Shown in pieces: positions 23,711 to 34,689 of a stretch of DNA of 64,000 nt; the stretch's first letter is position 1; every line of letters starts with the position of its first letter. The notes under the pieces were generated by a model. That model was not told the DNA's origin. It searched no databases and saw only the letters and a list, made by a program, of their open reading frames with translations. The translations under genes and the position numbers were made by a program. The stretch is from Corylus avellana (Eukaryota; Streptophyta; Magnoliopsida; Fagales; Betulaceae). The stretch spans positions 3,409,605-3,473,604 of the forward strand of contig NC_081551.1 in the NCBI RefSeq assembly GCF_901000735.1, in the 5' to 3' direction.

Positions 23711-23911
23711 GCCTCCCAGTCATTTCTTCTAGAAATTTCAAGTTTTCCTTAGCATATAATTGGCCGTACAAATTTTAATATCATCAAACATTTTTTTTTA
23801 AATGTTTAGTAAATGGTAACGAAAAAAACATGTTAAATATCAGCCTATCAAGTATAGTTTAATATCGTATAAACAGAACATCTTTCACTCTTAAAAAAAA
23901 AAAAAACAGCA

Positions 23912-24069
23912 CATGCTGGGCTACATCGTAAGTGGTTCGGCTTAGGGTTCTTGATCCAGCACAAACTTAGAAACCCTAACCTGAATGCTCACACAAAAAA
24001 AAAAAAAAAACACAAGATTGAGATCCAATGCCTCAGCTCGATCTGTCAAGCCCATTATTTATCCAACCC
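23912..24069 (+). repeat. array leader block and relic 4TM 3' flank
   Basis: Carries GGCTTAGGGTTCTTGATCCA and AGCCCATTATTTATCCAACC, which elsewhere lead into the 3' end of a 4TM gene. Here a MULE-type element follows and no 4TM copy remains. Confidence 0.6.
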
Positions 24070-24078
24070 ATAATTTTA

Positions 24079-24863
24079 GGGTTAAATACTATTTCAATAC
24101 CTGTGGTTTGCACCAAAATCAAATAGCCACCTGCATTTTAAAAAATATCGCAAATAGTACATGTGGTAAGTCAATAAATCCACTTGGTACTTCTGTCAAG
24201 ATTCTGTTAAATTTTTTAACGGAATGTCACGTCACCCTTACACATGGGCGCCACGTGGCGTGGTACCTGGGTTTTTGGGTGCCACGTCATATTTTATTTT
24301 TTAAAAAAAACCAGAAAAACATATTTTATTTTTTTTAAAAAAAAAAAGAAAAAAAAAAAAAGAAAAAAAGAAAAATGCTGGGTTGGCCGGCCACCTTGTT
24401 TGGCCTGGGGGTGGCTGAACCACCCCCTTGGGCCCTGGGGGTGGTTCGGCCACCCCCAGACCAGTCGTCTGGCCCAAGGGGGTGGTTCGGCCACCACTAG
24501 ATGACCGGCCTGGGGGTGGTCGAACCACCCCGAGGCTAAACGGGGTGGCTGGCCACCCCCTATGGGGTGGTTCAGCCACCCTAGTGTTTTTTTTTTTTTT
24601 AAATCAAATTTGTTTTTTTGTTTTTGGATTTTTTTTTTAAAATAATAAAATATGACGTGGTACCCAAAAACTCAAATACCACGTCACGTGGCATCGACGT
24701 GTAAGGGTGACGTGACATTCCGTTAAAAAACTTAATGGAATCTTGATAAAAGTACTAAGTGGGTTTATTGACTTACCACATGTACCATTTGCGATATTTT
24801 TGAAAATTCAGAAGACTATTTGATTTTGGTGCAAACTACATGTACTGGAATAATATTTAACCC
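24079..24863. mobile_element. MULE-type foldback MITE, 785 bp
   Basis: Inverted ends GGGTTAAATACTATTTCAAT / AATAATATTTAACCC extend for some 250 bp. The GC-rich core is built of GGGGGTGGTTCGGCCACCCC-like palindromes. Flanks ATAATTTTA / TTAATTTTA make a 9-bp duplication with one mismatch. Proline-rich frames through the core are artefacts of the palindromes. Confidence 0.85.
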
Positions 24864-25139
24864 TTAATTTTAATGGTAAAGTCATATAGTGCCATATTTT
24901 AAACTTAATGACATTTTTCTTAAAATTGAAAACTTAAAGGTTAAATTTAAATTAGATAAAAACTTAAGGACTAAATATAATTTTTCCCTTAAATTTAATA
25001 AAGATCCAACATTTAAATTTAATTTTAAAAGTTATCTATATGTGTAAAGAAGTGGGTATAAGAAAGGGAAACAAATCGTCTCCGTTTCAAATAAAATGGA
25101 GACGATATAATTAATGTATATAAGAAGATAAATTAAGGG

Positions 25140-25585
25140 AAAAAGTCCCAAAGGACTAAAATGAATTGGGTTAGGGTTCTTGATCCAACCCTAACCTAAA
25201 ACCCAAACCGCAAGCACAAGGTCTGACTCTTACTCCAAAACCCAGTGCCCCGTGTACGACCACAACTCAGTTGTTACACAGAGTCCGAAATATGGGAGGT
25301 AGAGGAAGATCTCGCACTCAGAGAAGGCACTTCAAGCAGAGCAGAGAGAACGTTTGGAAGCGCCCCAAGTCCGACCTTAATTTCCTCCTCCGACGACAAC
25401 AACAACTACAACGAAAATGACAAGCCCAATTGGCAGCCCTTCGCCACACAAACCCCGCCTTTGATGAATACTACAAGGTGCAATTACCGTCTATATTGGT
25501 TATGCACTTACAAACAGGATCTGGGCGCGTTTTACATCATCTTTTACAATTTAAAAAGATCAAGTCCAGAGAAATTCAGGTAATA
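25140..25585 (+). pseudogene. TRM4/NSUN2-like tRNA m5C methyltransferase, 5' exon fragment
   Basis: After the leader GGGTTAGGGTTCTTGATCCA and C-rich text, an ATG at 25292 opens MGGRGRSRTQRRHFKQSREN followed by VWKRPKSD, the typical N-terminus of plant TRM4B/NSUN2-like RNA cytosine-C5 methyltransferases (from family knowledge). A frameshift then moves the reading to SSDDNNNYNENDKPNWQPFA, and a second one (one A lost) breaks the NPAFDEYYK segment. No catalytic Rossmann domain is present, so this is a decayed 5' fragment carried in the array. A smaller copy is at 33.5 kb. Confidence 0.8.
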
Positions 25586-25689
25586 GTTTAATTGTATAAA
25601 TATATGAGGAGAGAAACGGAGAAGCCAGAGAGAGCGAAAGTAGAGAGACAGTAATAAGCTACATCTTGACTCTATTACGTACATAACTT

Positions 25690-26725
25690 TCTATTTATAA
25701 ATAGACTATGAGTCTAGTGGTGACCAAGCTGTTGATGGCGGAATAAAAAGGATTTTACTTCAATTAATGTATTTATTTGGGTACGTAATTTCGTTCATCT
25801 TAGATTGTCTGTTAATTTTTTGTAAAATTCAGACAGCATCCTGACAAAACATGTAAGTGGTTGTCTTCAAGGTAAAATTTAGGAAAACAATAGTGGCAGC
25901 ATTAGCACGTGCATTTGATGTACCATTTAATATTTTCTTGAAGCTCTTCGATCTTTCCTTTTATGGAATGCTTGATGACTGGTCCTGCAAGTGTGTGTGT
26001 ATATATATCTTTGAAAAAAAAAGATGTTATAAAGAAGTTGAAGTCCTGAATTAACTGTTGTATTGTTTTGGAGCAAGGGGATGATTATCTTTTGAAGTTT
26101 TGAACGATTATGGGCTTCTAAAGCCAAGTTACCTAACCACTGGAAATATTGGGTTATACTGCGTTGGACTATATCAAGAAGAGGGTTTTATGGAGCTAGC
26201 ACGGATGCACAGAATATAGCTGATGATATATATCAAATCCCTCATATAAATATTCTGAAATAATCTTTTTATTTTCATGCTCTCTCAATATGTAAGTAGT
26301 GTATTTTGTATTATAATAATTAGGCAGTGTTTGTGTATGATTCTGCCTACCCAATGTGTAGAGCAGTGCTTGTATTGTAATTGTATGACCTTAATTATAA
26401 ACTCGACTGTTTGCAATTATCGGACGTTGAGGTTTGCTTTGAGGAATGAAAAAGTTGGGATATGAAGAGGCTTAGTGAGAATATCGAATGTCAGTAAGCT
26501 AATCCTTGCTACACAGGAAATCACATCTAATATGCTTTACCTGCAACTTTGTCTGTAACAAAATGGTAATCTATTTATATATGCTTCGTATGAGCATGAA
26601 AAATGGGATTTTATGTCAGGTAAGTCGCGCCAATTAATATTATCAGTGTAAGATTGGTGTTCGATGCAAAGAAACACCATGTTCCCTAGGTATATAGGGA
26701 CCGAGTCAAAATGAGCTGATCAGCT
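25690..26725 (+). pseudogene. YUCCA10-like flavin monooxygenase C-terminal fragment (Y1)
   Basis: YUCCA enzymes convert indole-3-pyruvate to auxin. About 26065-26262 is homologous to the last exon: remnants of [40 protein letters not shown], broken by frameshifts (for instance at TTACCTAACCACTGGAAATA). The rest is intron/3' UTR-like sequence shared with 33.6-34.7 kb. No FAD or NADPH site is present. Confidence 0.75.
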
Positions 26726-26737
26726 GAGGCATTAGTA

Positions 26738-27065
26738 GCCCAAGATCTTCCACCAACACCAGAGCCTCCCCTGATTCATGAAACTAAAGTTGCACCGAGA
26801 AAACGACGAATGTTTCGTGTTGAGATCAAACAAAATTTGGTGCGTAATGAATATCCTGTTATTAGCATTATTAAGCTGGTTTCCAGATTATTCTGGAGTG
26901 TAAACACTGATTTTACCTTAGTAAAGATTATTCATTCATAAAAATAAAAAATAAAAAAACCCCCAAGAAAAGCGTTGCTTGGTTCTTGAATCTTATCGGT
27001 AGAGGAAGCAAATTAGTGCTCAGAGGATTAGACCGTGTCGGCCTGTCTATACTACTTTTGACTTT
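26738..27065. pseudogene. NAC leader fragment + LINE 3' tip + NAC promoter (unit at 27 kb)
   Basis: 26740-26877 matches the NAC leader intron (the intact region about 15585-15715: CAACACCAGAGCCTCCCC, ATTAGCATTATTAAG). It fuses to the last ~80 bp of the LINE (CTGGTTTCCAGATT .. ATTCATTCATAAAAATAAAA) and then to GCTTGGTTCTTGAATCTTAT of the NAC promoter. Confidence 0.75.
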
Positions 27066-27372
27066 TGGTAATCGATGAATTGTTGAATAAGGCTCTCTTT
27101 GCTAAATTTTTTATTTTAATTAAAAATATTAACAAATAATTAAAACATAAAATTAATGGCAGGCCTCCCAGTCACTTGTTTAAGTAATTTCAAGGTTTCC
27201 TTAGCATATAATTGGCCGTACAAATTTTAATATCATCAAACATATTTTTTTAAAATGTTTAGTAAATGGTAACGAAAAAAAAAAACATGTTAAATATCAG
27301 CCTATCAAGTACCTCCATAGTTTAATATCGTATAAACAGTACATCTTTCACTCTAATCAAAAAAAAAAAAAA

Positions 27373-27660
27373 CGAGCACACCTTGGGCTACATCGTAAAG
27401 TGATTCGGCTTAGGGTTCTTGATCCAGCACAAACCTAGAAACCTAACCTGAATGTTCAACAAAAAAAAAAAAAACAGCAATGATTGGACTCAAAACACCA
27501 AAACCTCTAGTGAGCCCTTCAAGCTTCAACTGCCCCGCCCCAAGATCCAGATCCAAAGCCTCGACCCGATCTGTCCAGCCCATTATTTATCCAACCCGAA
27601 TACCATGAGACCCGCTGGTCAACCCATATTGAGATCCGCTAGACAGAGAGAAAAAGGTAT
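27373..27660 (+). repeat. array leader block and 4TM-C 3' flank
   Basis: GGCTTAGGGTTCTTGATCCA at about 27406, then CCAGCCCATTATTTATCCAA and GGTCAACCCATATTGAGATC, text shared with 23.9, 41.0-41.3 and 52.9-53.2 kb. Confidence 0.65.
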
Positions 27661-27889
27661 GCTCAGTTTTGTAGATAGGAAACTGGAAGAAAAGAAACAG
27701 AAAATAGAAATTGCAAGATAAGCTGAAAACTTCATTCTTCTTAGTCTCTTAACTCGACATGATCTGATTTCATTTCTTCTGCTAAAAGCTTTCTTTGGTA
27801 ACCAAACAGAGCCGACGAATATTTCCATTTGAGCTTTATTATTATTAATAAAAAAAGAAAAAAAAAACAGTGAACTAGTACCATTGTAG

Positions 27890-28348
27890 TTAGAAGAAAA
27901 TGGAAACAAAGACCGCTAGGAAGGTAATGGCATAGAGCAGCCAAGTGATAATTTGGAGGCATAGAGGAAGTGGAATTGTAATGGCTGTGAAAAAAGCTGT
28001 TACTCCAAAGAAGACGCCAATAAGGTCGAGCAATTGGGCAATCACAGGAAACTTAGAATTCATGAATTTGCTGACAAATAAGGAAGCAAAGCATAATAAG
28101 CACAAGAAAGAAAGCACGTGGAAGGTTGGAAAGTATTTGGAGTGAATTTGGGCATATGTAAGAGCCATTGCAGGTGCGGATGCTAAGCAAAAGGTAACCA
28201 TTATCTTAGCCCAATCGCTAATATGGTTATGCACCATTTTCAATTCCAAACCACGTGGTTGAGGGGCTGCTTCTACGTCGGGAGATGGCTGCGGCCGTTG
28301 GCGGTGAAATCTCTGAAAAAGTTGGGAAAAACGTGTGAAAATATTCAT
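27890..28348 (-). CDS. 4TM-C: small four-transmembrane protein, intact
   Basis: 152 aa, single exon, same plan as 4TM-A: N-tail with QPSPDVEAAPQPRGLE, helix 1 around VTFCLASAPAMALTYAQ, HSKYFPTF, helix 2, SKFMNSKFPVIAQLLD, helix 3 GVFFGVTAFFTAITIPLPL, helix 4 ending FLAVFVSIFF. The frame is open from ATG to stop with no damage. A TATA-like TATATATAG lies at about 28414-28422, some 65 nt upstream. The N-tail is the longest of the intact copies. Function is not known. Confidence 0.8.
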   Translation of the reverse strand: MNIFTRFSQLFQRFHRQRPQPSPDVEAAPQPRGLELKMVHNHISDWAKIMVTFCLASAPAMALTYAQIHSKYFPTFHVLSFLCLLCFASLFVSKFMNSKFPVIAQLLDLIGVFFGVTAFFTAITIPLPLCLQIITWLLYAITFLAVFVSIFF

Positions 28349-28439
28349 TTTGGCCGGGTGTTAGCTAAAATGGGATGCCTTAAACTGCACTTCCTTTGTT
28401 TGCGAGTGCCTTGCTATATATACATAATTTAATAAAACA

Positions 28440-29095
28440 CATAATTTAATAGAACACTTTGCCTCAGCTCCTTCCTTTGACCAAAACTTTGGAATGGCGT
28501 AATTTCGTTGCACCTTCCTCGTTGGTAATAGTAATACTACCTTACTTAGTGCGATGTGCGTAGACTCTCTATTACGTGGATTCTGAGCTGGAGTTGTTAG
28601 TCTTTTTTTTTTTAATCGAGCTGGAGTTGTCAGTTACATACCCCTCCTCATAGCATTTCATATCACTGTTAGCCTATAAAATTAAATGCTATGGAATAAG
28701 CAGCTGCAGGGAGGGAGCCAACTTTCAATTTGGGGAGGGATCAAGTGCTAAAACTTTGTTGGGAGGGACTAAATAGTAAAAAATGCCTTAAATTATATTT
28801 TTTTTGCTTTAAATTTTTTTTTTTTCTTCTCATTTGGGAGGCGACCAAGGCCACTACCAGTCTCCCTAAATCCGTCAATTAGCAGTGAAAATAAGGATTT
28901 AGAATTACTTTTAATTATGTTTGTCCAGGCGTATCTCTACAACATAGACCTGAAATAAAAATTAAAGAGAAAGAAGATCTTTTGACTTATGGTTACACGT
29001 TCTGCCCAAACGGCAACTTTTTTTTTTTCCTCTAATTGAGTAGGGAATAGAGATTACAAGAGAGGATCCTCTAAAGTCTAAACAGCTACTCTTAT
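28440..29095. other. intergenic, no gene seen
   Basis: T-rich stretches (28600-28620, 28797-28825) and unique-looking AT-rich text. Nothing recognisable. Confidence 0.4.
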
Positions 29096-29190
29096 TCACA
29101 AATGTGTGAAAATACTCATTTTTCGGTGACCTGTGGGGATTGCGAGTGTCCTGCTAATGTTTTTCAAAGGGAATTTATAAACATCTCAGA
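29096..29190 (-). pseudogene. 4TM promoter/start relic (4TM-G)
   Basis: Minus-strand text matches the start of 4TM-E: the ATG and first codons (the ATGAGTATTTTCACACATTT region, giving M-S-I-F-T-H) and the upstream GAGTGTCCTGCTAATGTTTT with TTATAAATTCC. The rest of the gene is absent. Confidence 0.7.
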
Positions 29191-29299
29191 AGTTGAAAAG
29201 AACAATGAATCCCTTTGTGGGGCCATGGCTAGAAACGGGCAGGCCCTTTTGCATGCACAGCTGAATTGAAATACCAAAAGCACAGGCCCCTTTGCACAG

Positions 29300-29455
29300 C
29301 GGAACGAAGCTGATGCTTTTGGTTGGTCCTTTGGATTTGATGCATGGTGCTGCATCCAAAAGCACCATCCATCCAAAAGCATCAGCTGCATCCAAAAGCA
29401 CCACGCATCTAAAAGCATCGGCAATTCGTTCAAAAGCACCATGCATCAAATCAGA
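29300..29455. repeat. AAAAGCAYC repeat cluster with 18-bp inverted ends
   Basis: Several copies of GCATCCAAAAGCACC / GCATCAGCTGCATCCAAAAG. GATTTGATGCATGGTGCT (29334-29351) is exactly inverted as AGCACCATGCATCAAATC (29435-29452). It could form a long hairpin. Identity unknown. Confidence 0.75.
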
Positions 29456-29504
29456 GAAGAAAATGATTAGAGGAGAAAAATAAAGTAAAGAAAAAAAATT
29501 GTAA

Positions 29505-29714
29505 TCCAAGATCTAACCATTGGTGTTAGCCTATTAACTCGGATACCATATAATATTAGAAATCTAAGAGGTTTTTGTGATTGTGAAAACAATTCCAAAA
29601 AAGAAAAAAAAAAAAAAAAAGAAAGAAAAAAAGATAAGAAACATAAAAAGAAGAAAAAAAAAAAATTCCATAATCTAAAAATTGGCATTAGCTGATTAGC
29701 TCTGATATCATATA
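29505..29714. repeat. diverged direct repeat pair
   Basis: About 29506-29552 (AATCTAACCATTGGTGTTAG .. GATACCATAT) and 29670-29714 (AATCTAAAAATTGGCATTAG .. GATATCATAT), separated by A-rich DNA. Confidence 0.55.
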
Positions 29715-29724
29715 AAAACTAATA

Positions 29725-30780
29725 GGGTTAAATACTCTTTTGCCCCTTAGGGTTTCAACATTTTTTTTTTTTTTTTTTTTTTTTCCTTTTAGTGTTTTAT
29801 TTTTATCACAGGAGGTTCATGTGATTTTCATAAAAATCAAGATAGTACCTCCATTAAAATTCCGTCCAAAACTTAACGGAACACCATATCAGCACCAATC
29901 AAATGTCGCCATGTGTTATATAATTATTATTTAAAAAAAAATTAAAAAAATTAAAAAATTATATTTTTTTCAAAAAAAAAAAAAAAGGCCTTGCCACCCA
30001 CCCCCAAACAGGCCAGATAGGAAGACCGCACATTACTACGTTAATCAAGCGGGTAGAACAGAGTGCAACGTTTTTGATATTATTCAAGTGTTGGAGGATT
30101 TGGGTTAGGCATAAGAGGATTTTTGGGTGCTGCAGATATTGAGCATTGCCTCGCAACTTCAGACACAGTTAGGGAAATTGCTCAGTATGTTGGTAAAGCT
30201 GATCATATCCCATTTGCGTATTCTCTTCCTCAGTTTCCCGCTGTTAAAGACCGAAAGCTAACTCCAAGTTTTTTGCAAATTGGGGAAGAACCTCCAGGTG
30301 AGCATATACCCACTTGGTTGCCTGCGTACCCTGATCCCAGCACTTATGCTCAGTCATCTACAAGGAATGAGACAACGACAGAACCTCCAATGGCTAAAAT
30401 TGAGCACGAAAATCAGCAAAGAAAGGAAGAAAGATCTTCATTGAACTTGCATCAACAGTTGGCTCGTAATGGGTTGGATTCGTTGGAAGGACCCTCCTCA
30501 AACAAATTTTTTTTTTTTTTTTTTTTTTTGAAAAAAATATAATTTTTTTAATATTTTTAATTTTGTAAAAAAATATATTTTTTAAAAAATTAATTATATG
30601 ACATGTGACAACATTTGATTGGTGCTGGCATGGTGTTCCGTTAAGTTTTGGACCGAATTTTAACAGAAAAACCTTCTTGGTCTTTATGAAAATCACACAT
30701 AACTCTTGTGATAAAAATGAAACCCTAAAGTGGAAAAAATAAAGTGTTGAAACCCCAAGAGGCAAAAGAGTATTTAACTC
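29725..30780. mobile_element. Pack-MULE: MULE-type element carrying a TAF8 fragment
   Basis: 1056 bp. The terminal inverted repeats GGGTTAAATACTCTTTTGCC (left) and GGCAAAAGAGTATTTAACTC (right) extend ~230 bp with shared text such as CCAAAACTTAACGGAACACC. Perfect 9-bp target-site duplication AAACTAATA (29716-29724 and 30781-30789). Between the TIRs lies a piece of host gene. A long TIR, a 9-bp duplication and a captured gene fragment are the defining features of a Pack-MULE. No transposase. Confidence 0.9.
30028..30507 (+). pseudogene. TAF8: captured TFIID subunit 8 (TAF8) gene fragment
   Basis: TAF8 is a histone-fold subunit of the general transcription factor TFIID. Sequence encodes the end of the histone fold (NQAGRTECNVFDIIQ, LEDLG), then after a frameshift GFLGAADIEHCLATSDTVRE, YVGKADHIPFAYSLPQFPAV, and the TAF8 C-terminal signature region IPTWLPAYPDPSTY. 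The second part is open from about 30117 to the T-rich TIR. The N-terminus and distal C-terminus are missing. It lies wholly inside the MULE-type TIRs, so it is a transposon capture, not a resident gene. The identification rests on recognised motif wording. Confidence 0.85.
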
Positions 30781-30789
30781 AAACTAATA

Positions 30790-31660
30790 ATGCATATAGC
30801 CTACATCCACACATCAAAGCCTGACTACATATATATGATGTGAGTACACATCTCTATTTATAGAACTTTACCTGTGATTTGAAATATTTGAAATACAAAC
30901 ATATCATTTAAATCAGAGTTAAGAAATATTATCTAAATCCCTTGATTTAGGAAATACAAAATCAACATTTATTCCAAATGATTTATATCCTTAACATACA
31001 CCACATTTTTTAAAAAATCTTTATTTATTTATTTTCTTTCAAACTTAAAAATTTAAAACAAAAATTTAAAAAGCTTATTAAATTTGTGGGTGGCTAACCA
31101 ACACAATTGGTGTTCGGCAACACAAAGTTGGCCCTGGGGTGGCTGCACCACCCCCGGTGCCATTTGGGGTGGCCAAGACCAGCCCCTCCATAAGTGGTTA
31201 CGGCCATCGTTGGAGTGCCTTGTGAGTGCACCATGACGCCCTCCGGGGTTGAAGTGCCACCCTCATGGTCTGCTTTGCTTCCCACCATTCAACGATTTTT
31301 TAATTTTTAATTTAAGTTTAGGAAAAATTGGAATATATATGAACTTTTTAGTAATTTTGGTTAAATTTCAGTTATAAAATATGTGTTGCTATCAAATTAA
31401 AGAATATGAATAATTATTTAATTCCAACTTCCTAACTTTCCAAGAATATATATATATCCATTCCATGAGCCAAACGAAACCTAAAAGTTATGAAGAAGGC
31501 TAATAGGTAGAAGAGCCCATATAACTGTTAAATGGCCAGTTTTCACAAAGTTTTCGGCTTTGTTTCTTTTACTTATAATTTGTACTCTATTTTGAACTCA
31601 TGTTAGCCCCTTGGCCCCCTTCCATTTCCCTAGTTTGGGAAAAAAAAAATTGTAAAAAAT
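30790..31660. other. intergenic; GC-rich transposon core relic at 31080-31280
   Basis: 31080-31280 has GGTGGCTGCACCACCCCC-type text as in the cores of the foldback elements, without ends. The rest is AT-rich with no gene. Confidence 0.45.
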
Positions 31661-31666
31661 CTAGGG

Positions 31667-31925
31667 TTAAATACTTTATTACTACTTGAGTTTGCACCTT
31701 TTTTTTTTTTTTTTTTTTTTTTTTTTNNNNNNNNNNNNNNNNNNNNTATATATATAGGTTTTAGTTTTTTAATTAATTTTAATTTTTAGGACATATGACT
31801 TTTTATGTGATGACACGTGTGATAGAACCTAACGGGGGTATTAAGTTGGTCTTTTCCAGTAAGTCATACACCATTTATGGTAAGATTTAAACCCCAGGTG
31901 GAAAAAAATAAAAATGTGCAAACCA
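31667..31925. mobile_element. partial MULE-type foldback element with internal gap
   Basis: Left end GGGTTAAATACTTTATTACT, right part with GTCTTTTCCAGTAAGTCATA and TGTGCAAACCAATAC as in 10587-11175. A T run precedes 20 N at 31727-31746, so the core is unresolved. Confidence 0.6.
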
Positions 31926-32880
31926 ATACTTTTTTTTTTTGAACGAATTATCTCTTCATTGATATAACAATCAAATGAGACAAAATGCTACGTACAATAC
32001 CAAAGATACAATTTGGAATCTTCACATCTCAAACATTATTTATGACGTATAAAATATCATCTCGGGCTATTGTAAGACAATATCTCTGAAAAGTCACCAT
32101 TTCAATCAGTTTCAGATCTACAGCAAATTTCGACGAATAACGTCAATACCCGCTGAGAAATGCTAGGTGTTCTTCTAGTATTCTTCTAGTGTCCTCACAA
32201 CTGTGATGTGACTTTTAAAATCAAGTCAATAATGATAATCTCAAATTTAACGATAATTTTAAAAGCTATATCACAATTGGGAGGACACCAGGAGAACACT
32301 AGAAGAACACCTAGCATTTCCCCTATCCCTTGCCAGGTTATTAATTCCTTTTTTTTTTTTTTAATTTAATTTATTTTATATATATATATGCTAACTAATG
32401 CTTTATCAATCGCAATCTCATTCGCTGCCTTTTCCATAGTGACAATTATTCTTTTTGTCTGATAACTCTTTCATCATCAGTGTATGGTTTGCTTACAGAA
32501 AATGAACCATAAGAAAATAAAATACCGATTGGAAACCAATTACGTTATTTTTAAAAATTCGTGAAAACAAAACCTAAGAAAAGGAATAAAACTTCACCCC
32601 ATAAATCGTTACTAAAAGCAGATCTATATATAATACATTCTTATTTAAAAACAATGAAAATACAATAACTAAAACCCCAACACACCTTCACGCGCCAACG
32701 CCGGCCAAACATGCAATGCACCTCGATGACCATTGACACACGCGCTCTGGTTGATCTACAGTGAAGGCGAAAAAAATAAGGGGGAAGGGGGAAAGAGAAA
32801 GGGGGCGGGGAGGAGGGAGTCGTAACTTCCTCCCCCAACTTTGCTATGCGCTTTATGTGTTGCTCTCTTTTGCAAACCCA
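31926..32880 (-). mobile_element. dispersed repeat, possible retroelement 3' region, copy 2
   Basis: Counterpart of 18700-19480, again starting with a T run followed by GAACGAATTATCTCTTCATT and ending in GA-rich text. It is interrupted by the short MITE at 32155-32322. Confidence 0.5.
32155..32322. mobile_element. short TIR MITE (~168 bp) with near-perfect ends
   Basis: GAGAAATGCTAGGTGTTCTT at the left, inverted as AAGAACACCTAGCATTTCCC at the right. It is nested in the dispersed repeat. A palindromic MITE with no coding sequence. Confidence 0.8.
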
Positions 32881-32939
32881 ATACTAATAAAGTTTTCAAC
32901 CCTAAAATCTAATTCCAAAAATAAAAAATAAAAAAATAA

Positions 32940-33090
32940 AAAAATGCCCCGCAGGGCTCGCCCCAAGATAAAATGCCTTGACCTGATCTGCTCAGACTAG
33001 GCTCGATCCAACCCGATTGCCCATGAAACCCACGTGTCAACCCGGTTAGAAAGGAATAACACCCAACTTGAAATCCATTTGAGCTTTTTT
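32940..33090 (+). repeat. relic 4TM 3' flank without a 4TM gene
   Basis: GGCTCGATCCAACCCGATTG and GTCAACCCGGTTAGAAAGGA match the text at the 3' side of 4TM-A, -B and -E. No coding part follows. Confidence 0.55.
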
Positions 33091-33459
33091 ATGAAAAAAA
33101 GAAAAAGAAAAAGGAAAAAACTAGTTGGGGAGGTGTTTCATAATAATAGATCTATCCACGTAATAATGAAGATTAAAAACTCAATATCATATATAAAAAA
33201 ATATTTATAACATAAAGTTAATACTTAAATCCTTACACAAGTACATATTTAAATTGTGAATTGATAACATTAACATTACAAATGGGAGTAAATATGATGT
33301 AAAAAAAGAAAAAAGAAAAAAAAATCTAAGTAAAAGTTAATCTAAATGGTACACACAAATCGTAACTACGGGAGAGAGTATATGTTTTCGTTCTTAATAT
33401 GCTAATATTAGAAGATAAATTAATACACTATTTACTGAAGAAAATTCCAAGGACTAAAA

Positions 33460-33630
33460 TGAATTGGGTTAGGGTTCTTGATCCAGCCCAAACAAGAACC
33501 CTAACCTAAAACCCCAAACCGCAAGCTTCAAGGTCCGAACTCCTACTCCTAAACTGAGTGCCAACGAAAATGACAAGCCCAATTGGCCGCCCTTCGCCAC
33601 CCAAAACCCCGCCTTTGATGAATAGACTAT
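33460..33630 (+). pseudogene. TRM4/NSUN2-like leader and exon fragment, second copy
   Basis: GGGTTAGGGTTCTTGATCCA at about 33466, then the leader, then ENDKPNW, PPFATQNPAFDE and a stop. The MGGRGR start region has been deleted. The NPAFDE segment lost by frameshift in the 25.4-kb copy is in frame here. Confidence 0.75.
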
Positions 33631-34685
33631 GAGTCTAGTGGCGACCAAGCTGTCGATGGCGGAATAAAAAGGATTTTACTTCAATCTATTTATTTGGGTA
33701 ATTACGTTCATCTTAGATTGTCTGTCAATTTTTTGTAAAATTCTGACAACATCCTGACAAAACATGTACTAAGTGGTTGTCTTCAAGGTAAAATTTAGGA
33801 AACCAATAGTGGCAGCATTAGCACGTGCATTTGATGTACTATTTAATATTTTCTTGAAGCTCTTCTTTCCTTTTATGGAATGCTTGATGACTGGTCCTGC
33901 AATGCTTGATGACTGGTCCTGCAAGTATATATATATATATATATTTGAAAAAAAAAAGAAAAGAAGATGTTATAAAGAAGTTGAAGTCCTGAGTAAACTG
34001 TTGTATAGTTTTGGAGCAAGGGGACGATTATCTTTTGAAGTTTTGAACGATTATGGGCTTCTAAAGCCAAGTTACCCTAACCACTGGAAGGGAAAGAATG
34101 GGTTATACTGCGTTGGACTATCAAGAAGAGGGTTTTATGGAGCTAGCATGGATGCACAGAATATAGCTGATGATATATATCAAATCCCTCATATAAATAT
34201 TCTGAAATAATCTTTTTATTTTCATTCTCTCTCAATATATAAGTAGTGTATTTTGTATTATAATAATTAAGCAGTGTTTGTGTATGATTCTGCCTACCCA
34301 ATGTGTAGAGCAGTACATGTATTTGTAATTGTATGACCTTAATTATAAACTCGACTGTTTGCAATTAACGGACGTTGAGGTTTGCTTTGAGGAATGCAAA
34401 AGTTGGGATATGAAGAGGCTTGGTGAGAATATCGAATGTCAGTAAGCTAATCCTTGCTACACAGAAAATCTACATCTAATATGCTTTAGCTGCAACTTTG
34501 TCTGTAACAAAATGGTAATCTATTTATATATGCTTCGCATGAGCATGAAAAATGGGATTCTATGTCAGGTAAGTCGCACCAATTAATATTATCAGTGGAA
34601 GATTGGTGTTCGATGCAAAGAAACACCATGTTCACCAGGTAAGGACTGAGTCAAAATGAGCTGATCGGCTGAGGTATTAGCTAAC
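33630..34685 (+). pseudogene. YUCCA10-like C-terminal fragment (Y2)
   Basis: Best preserved of the YUCCA pieces. About 34045-34210 reads [35 protein letters not shown] and [13 protein letters not shown], ending in a stop at 34208-34210. Upstream the frame is disturbed ([10 protein letters not shown] where WSKGDDYLL is expected). Only the last exon is present, so there is no cofactor-binding domain. Confidence 0.8.
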
Positions 34686-34689
34686 GTAC

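Noticed and set aside
24244..24640. Overlapping frames on both strands in the 24.3-kb foldback
   Set aside because: Products of the GC palindromes in a MULE-type element core.
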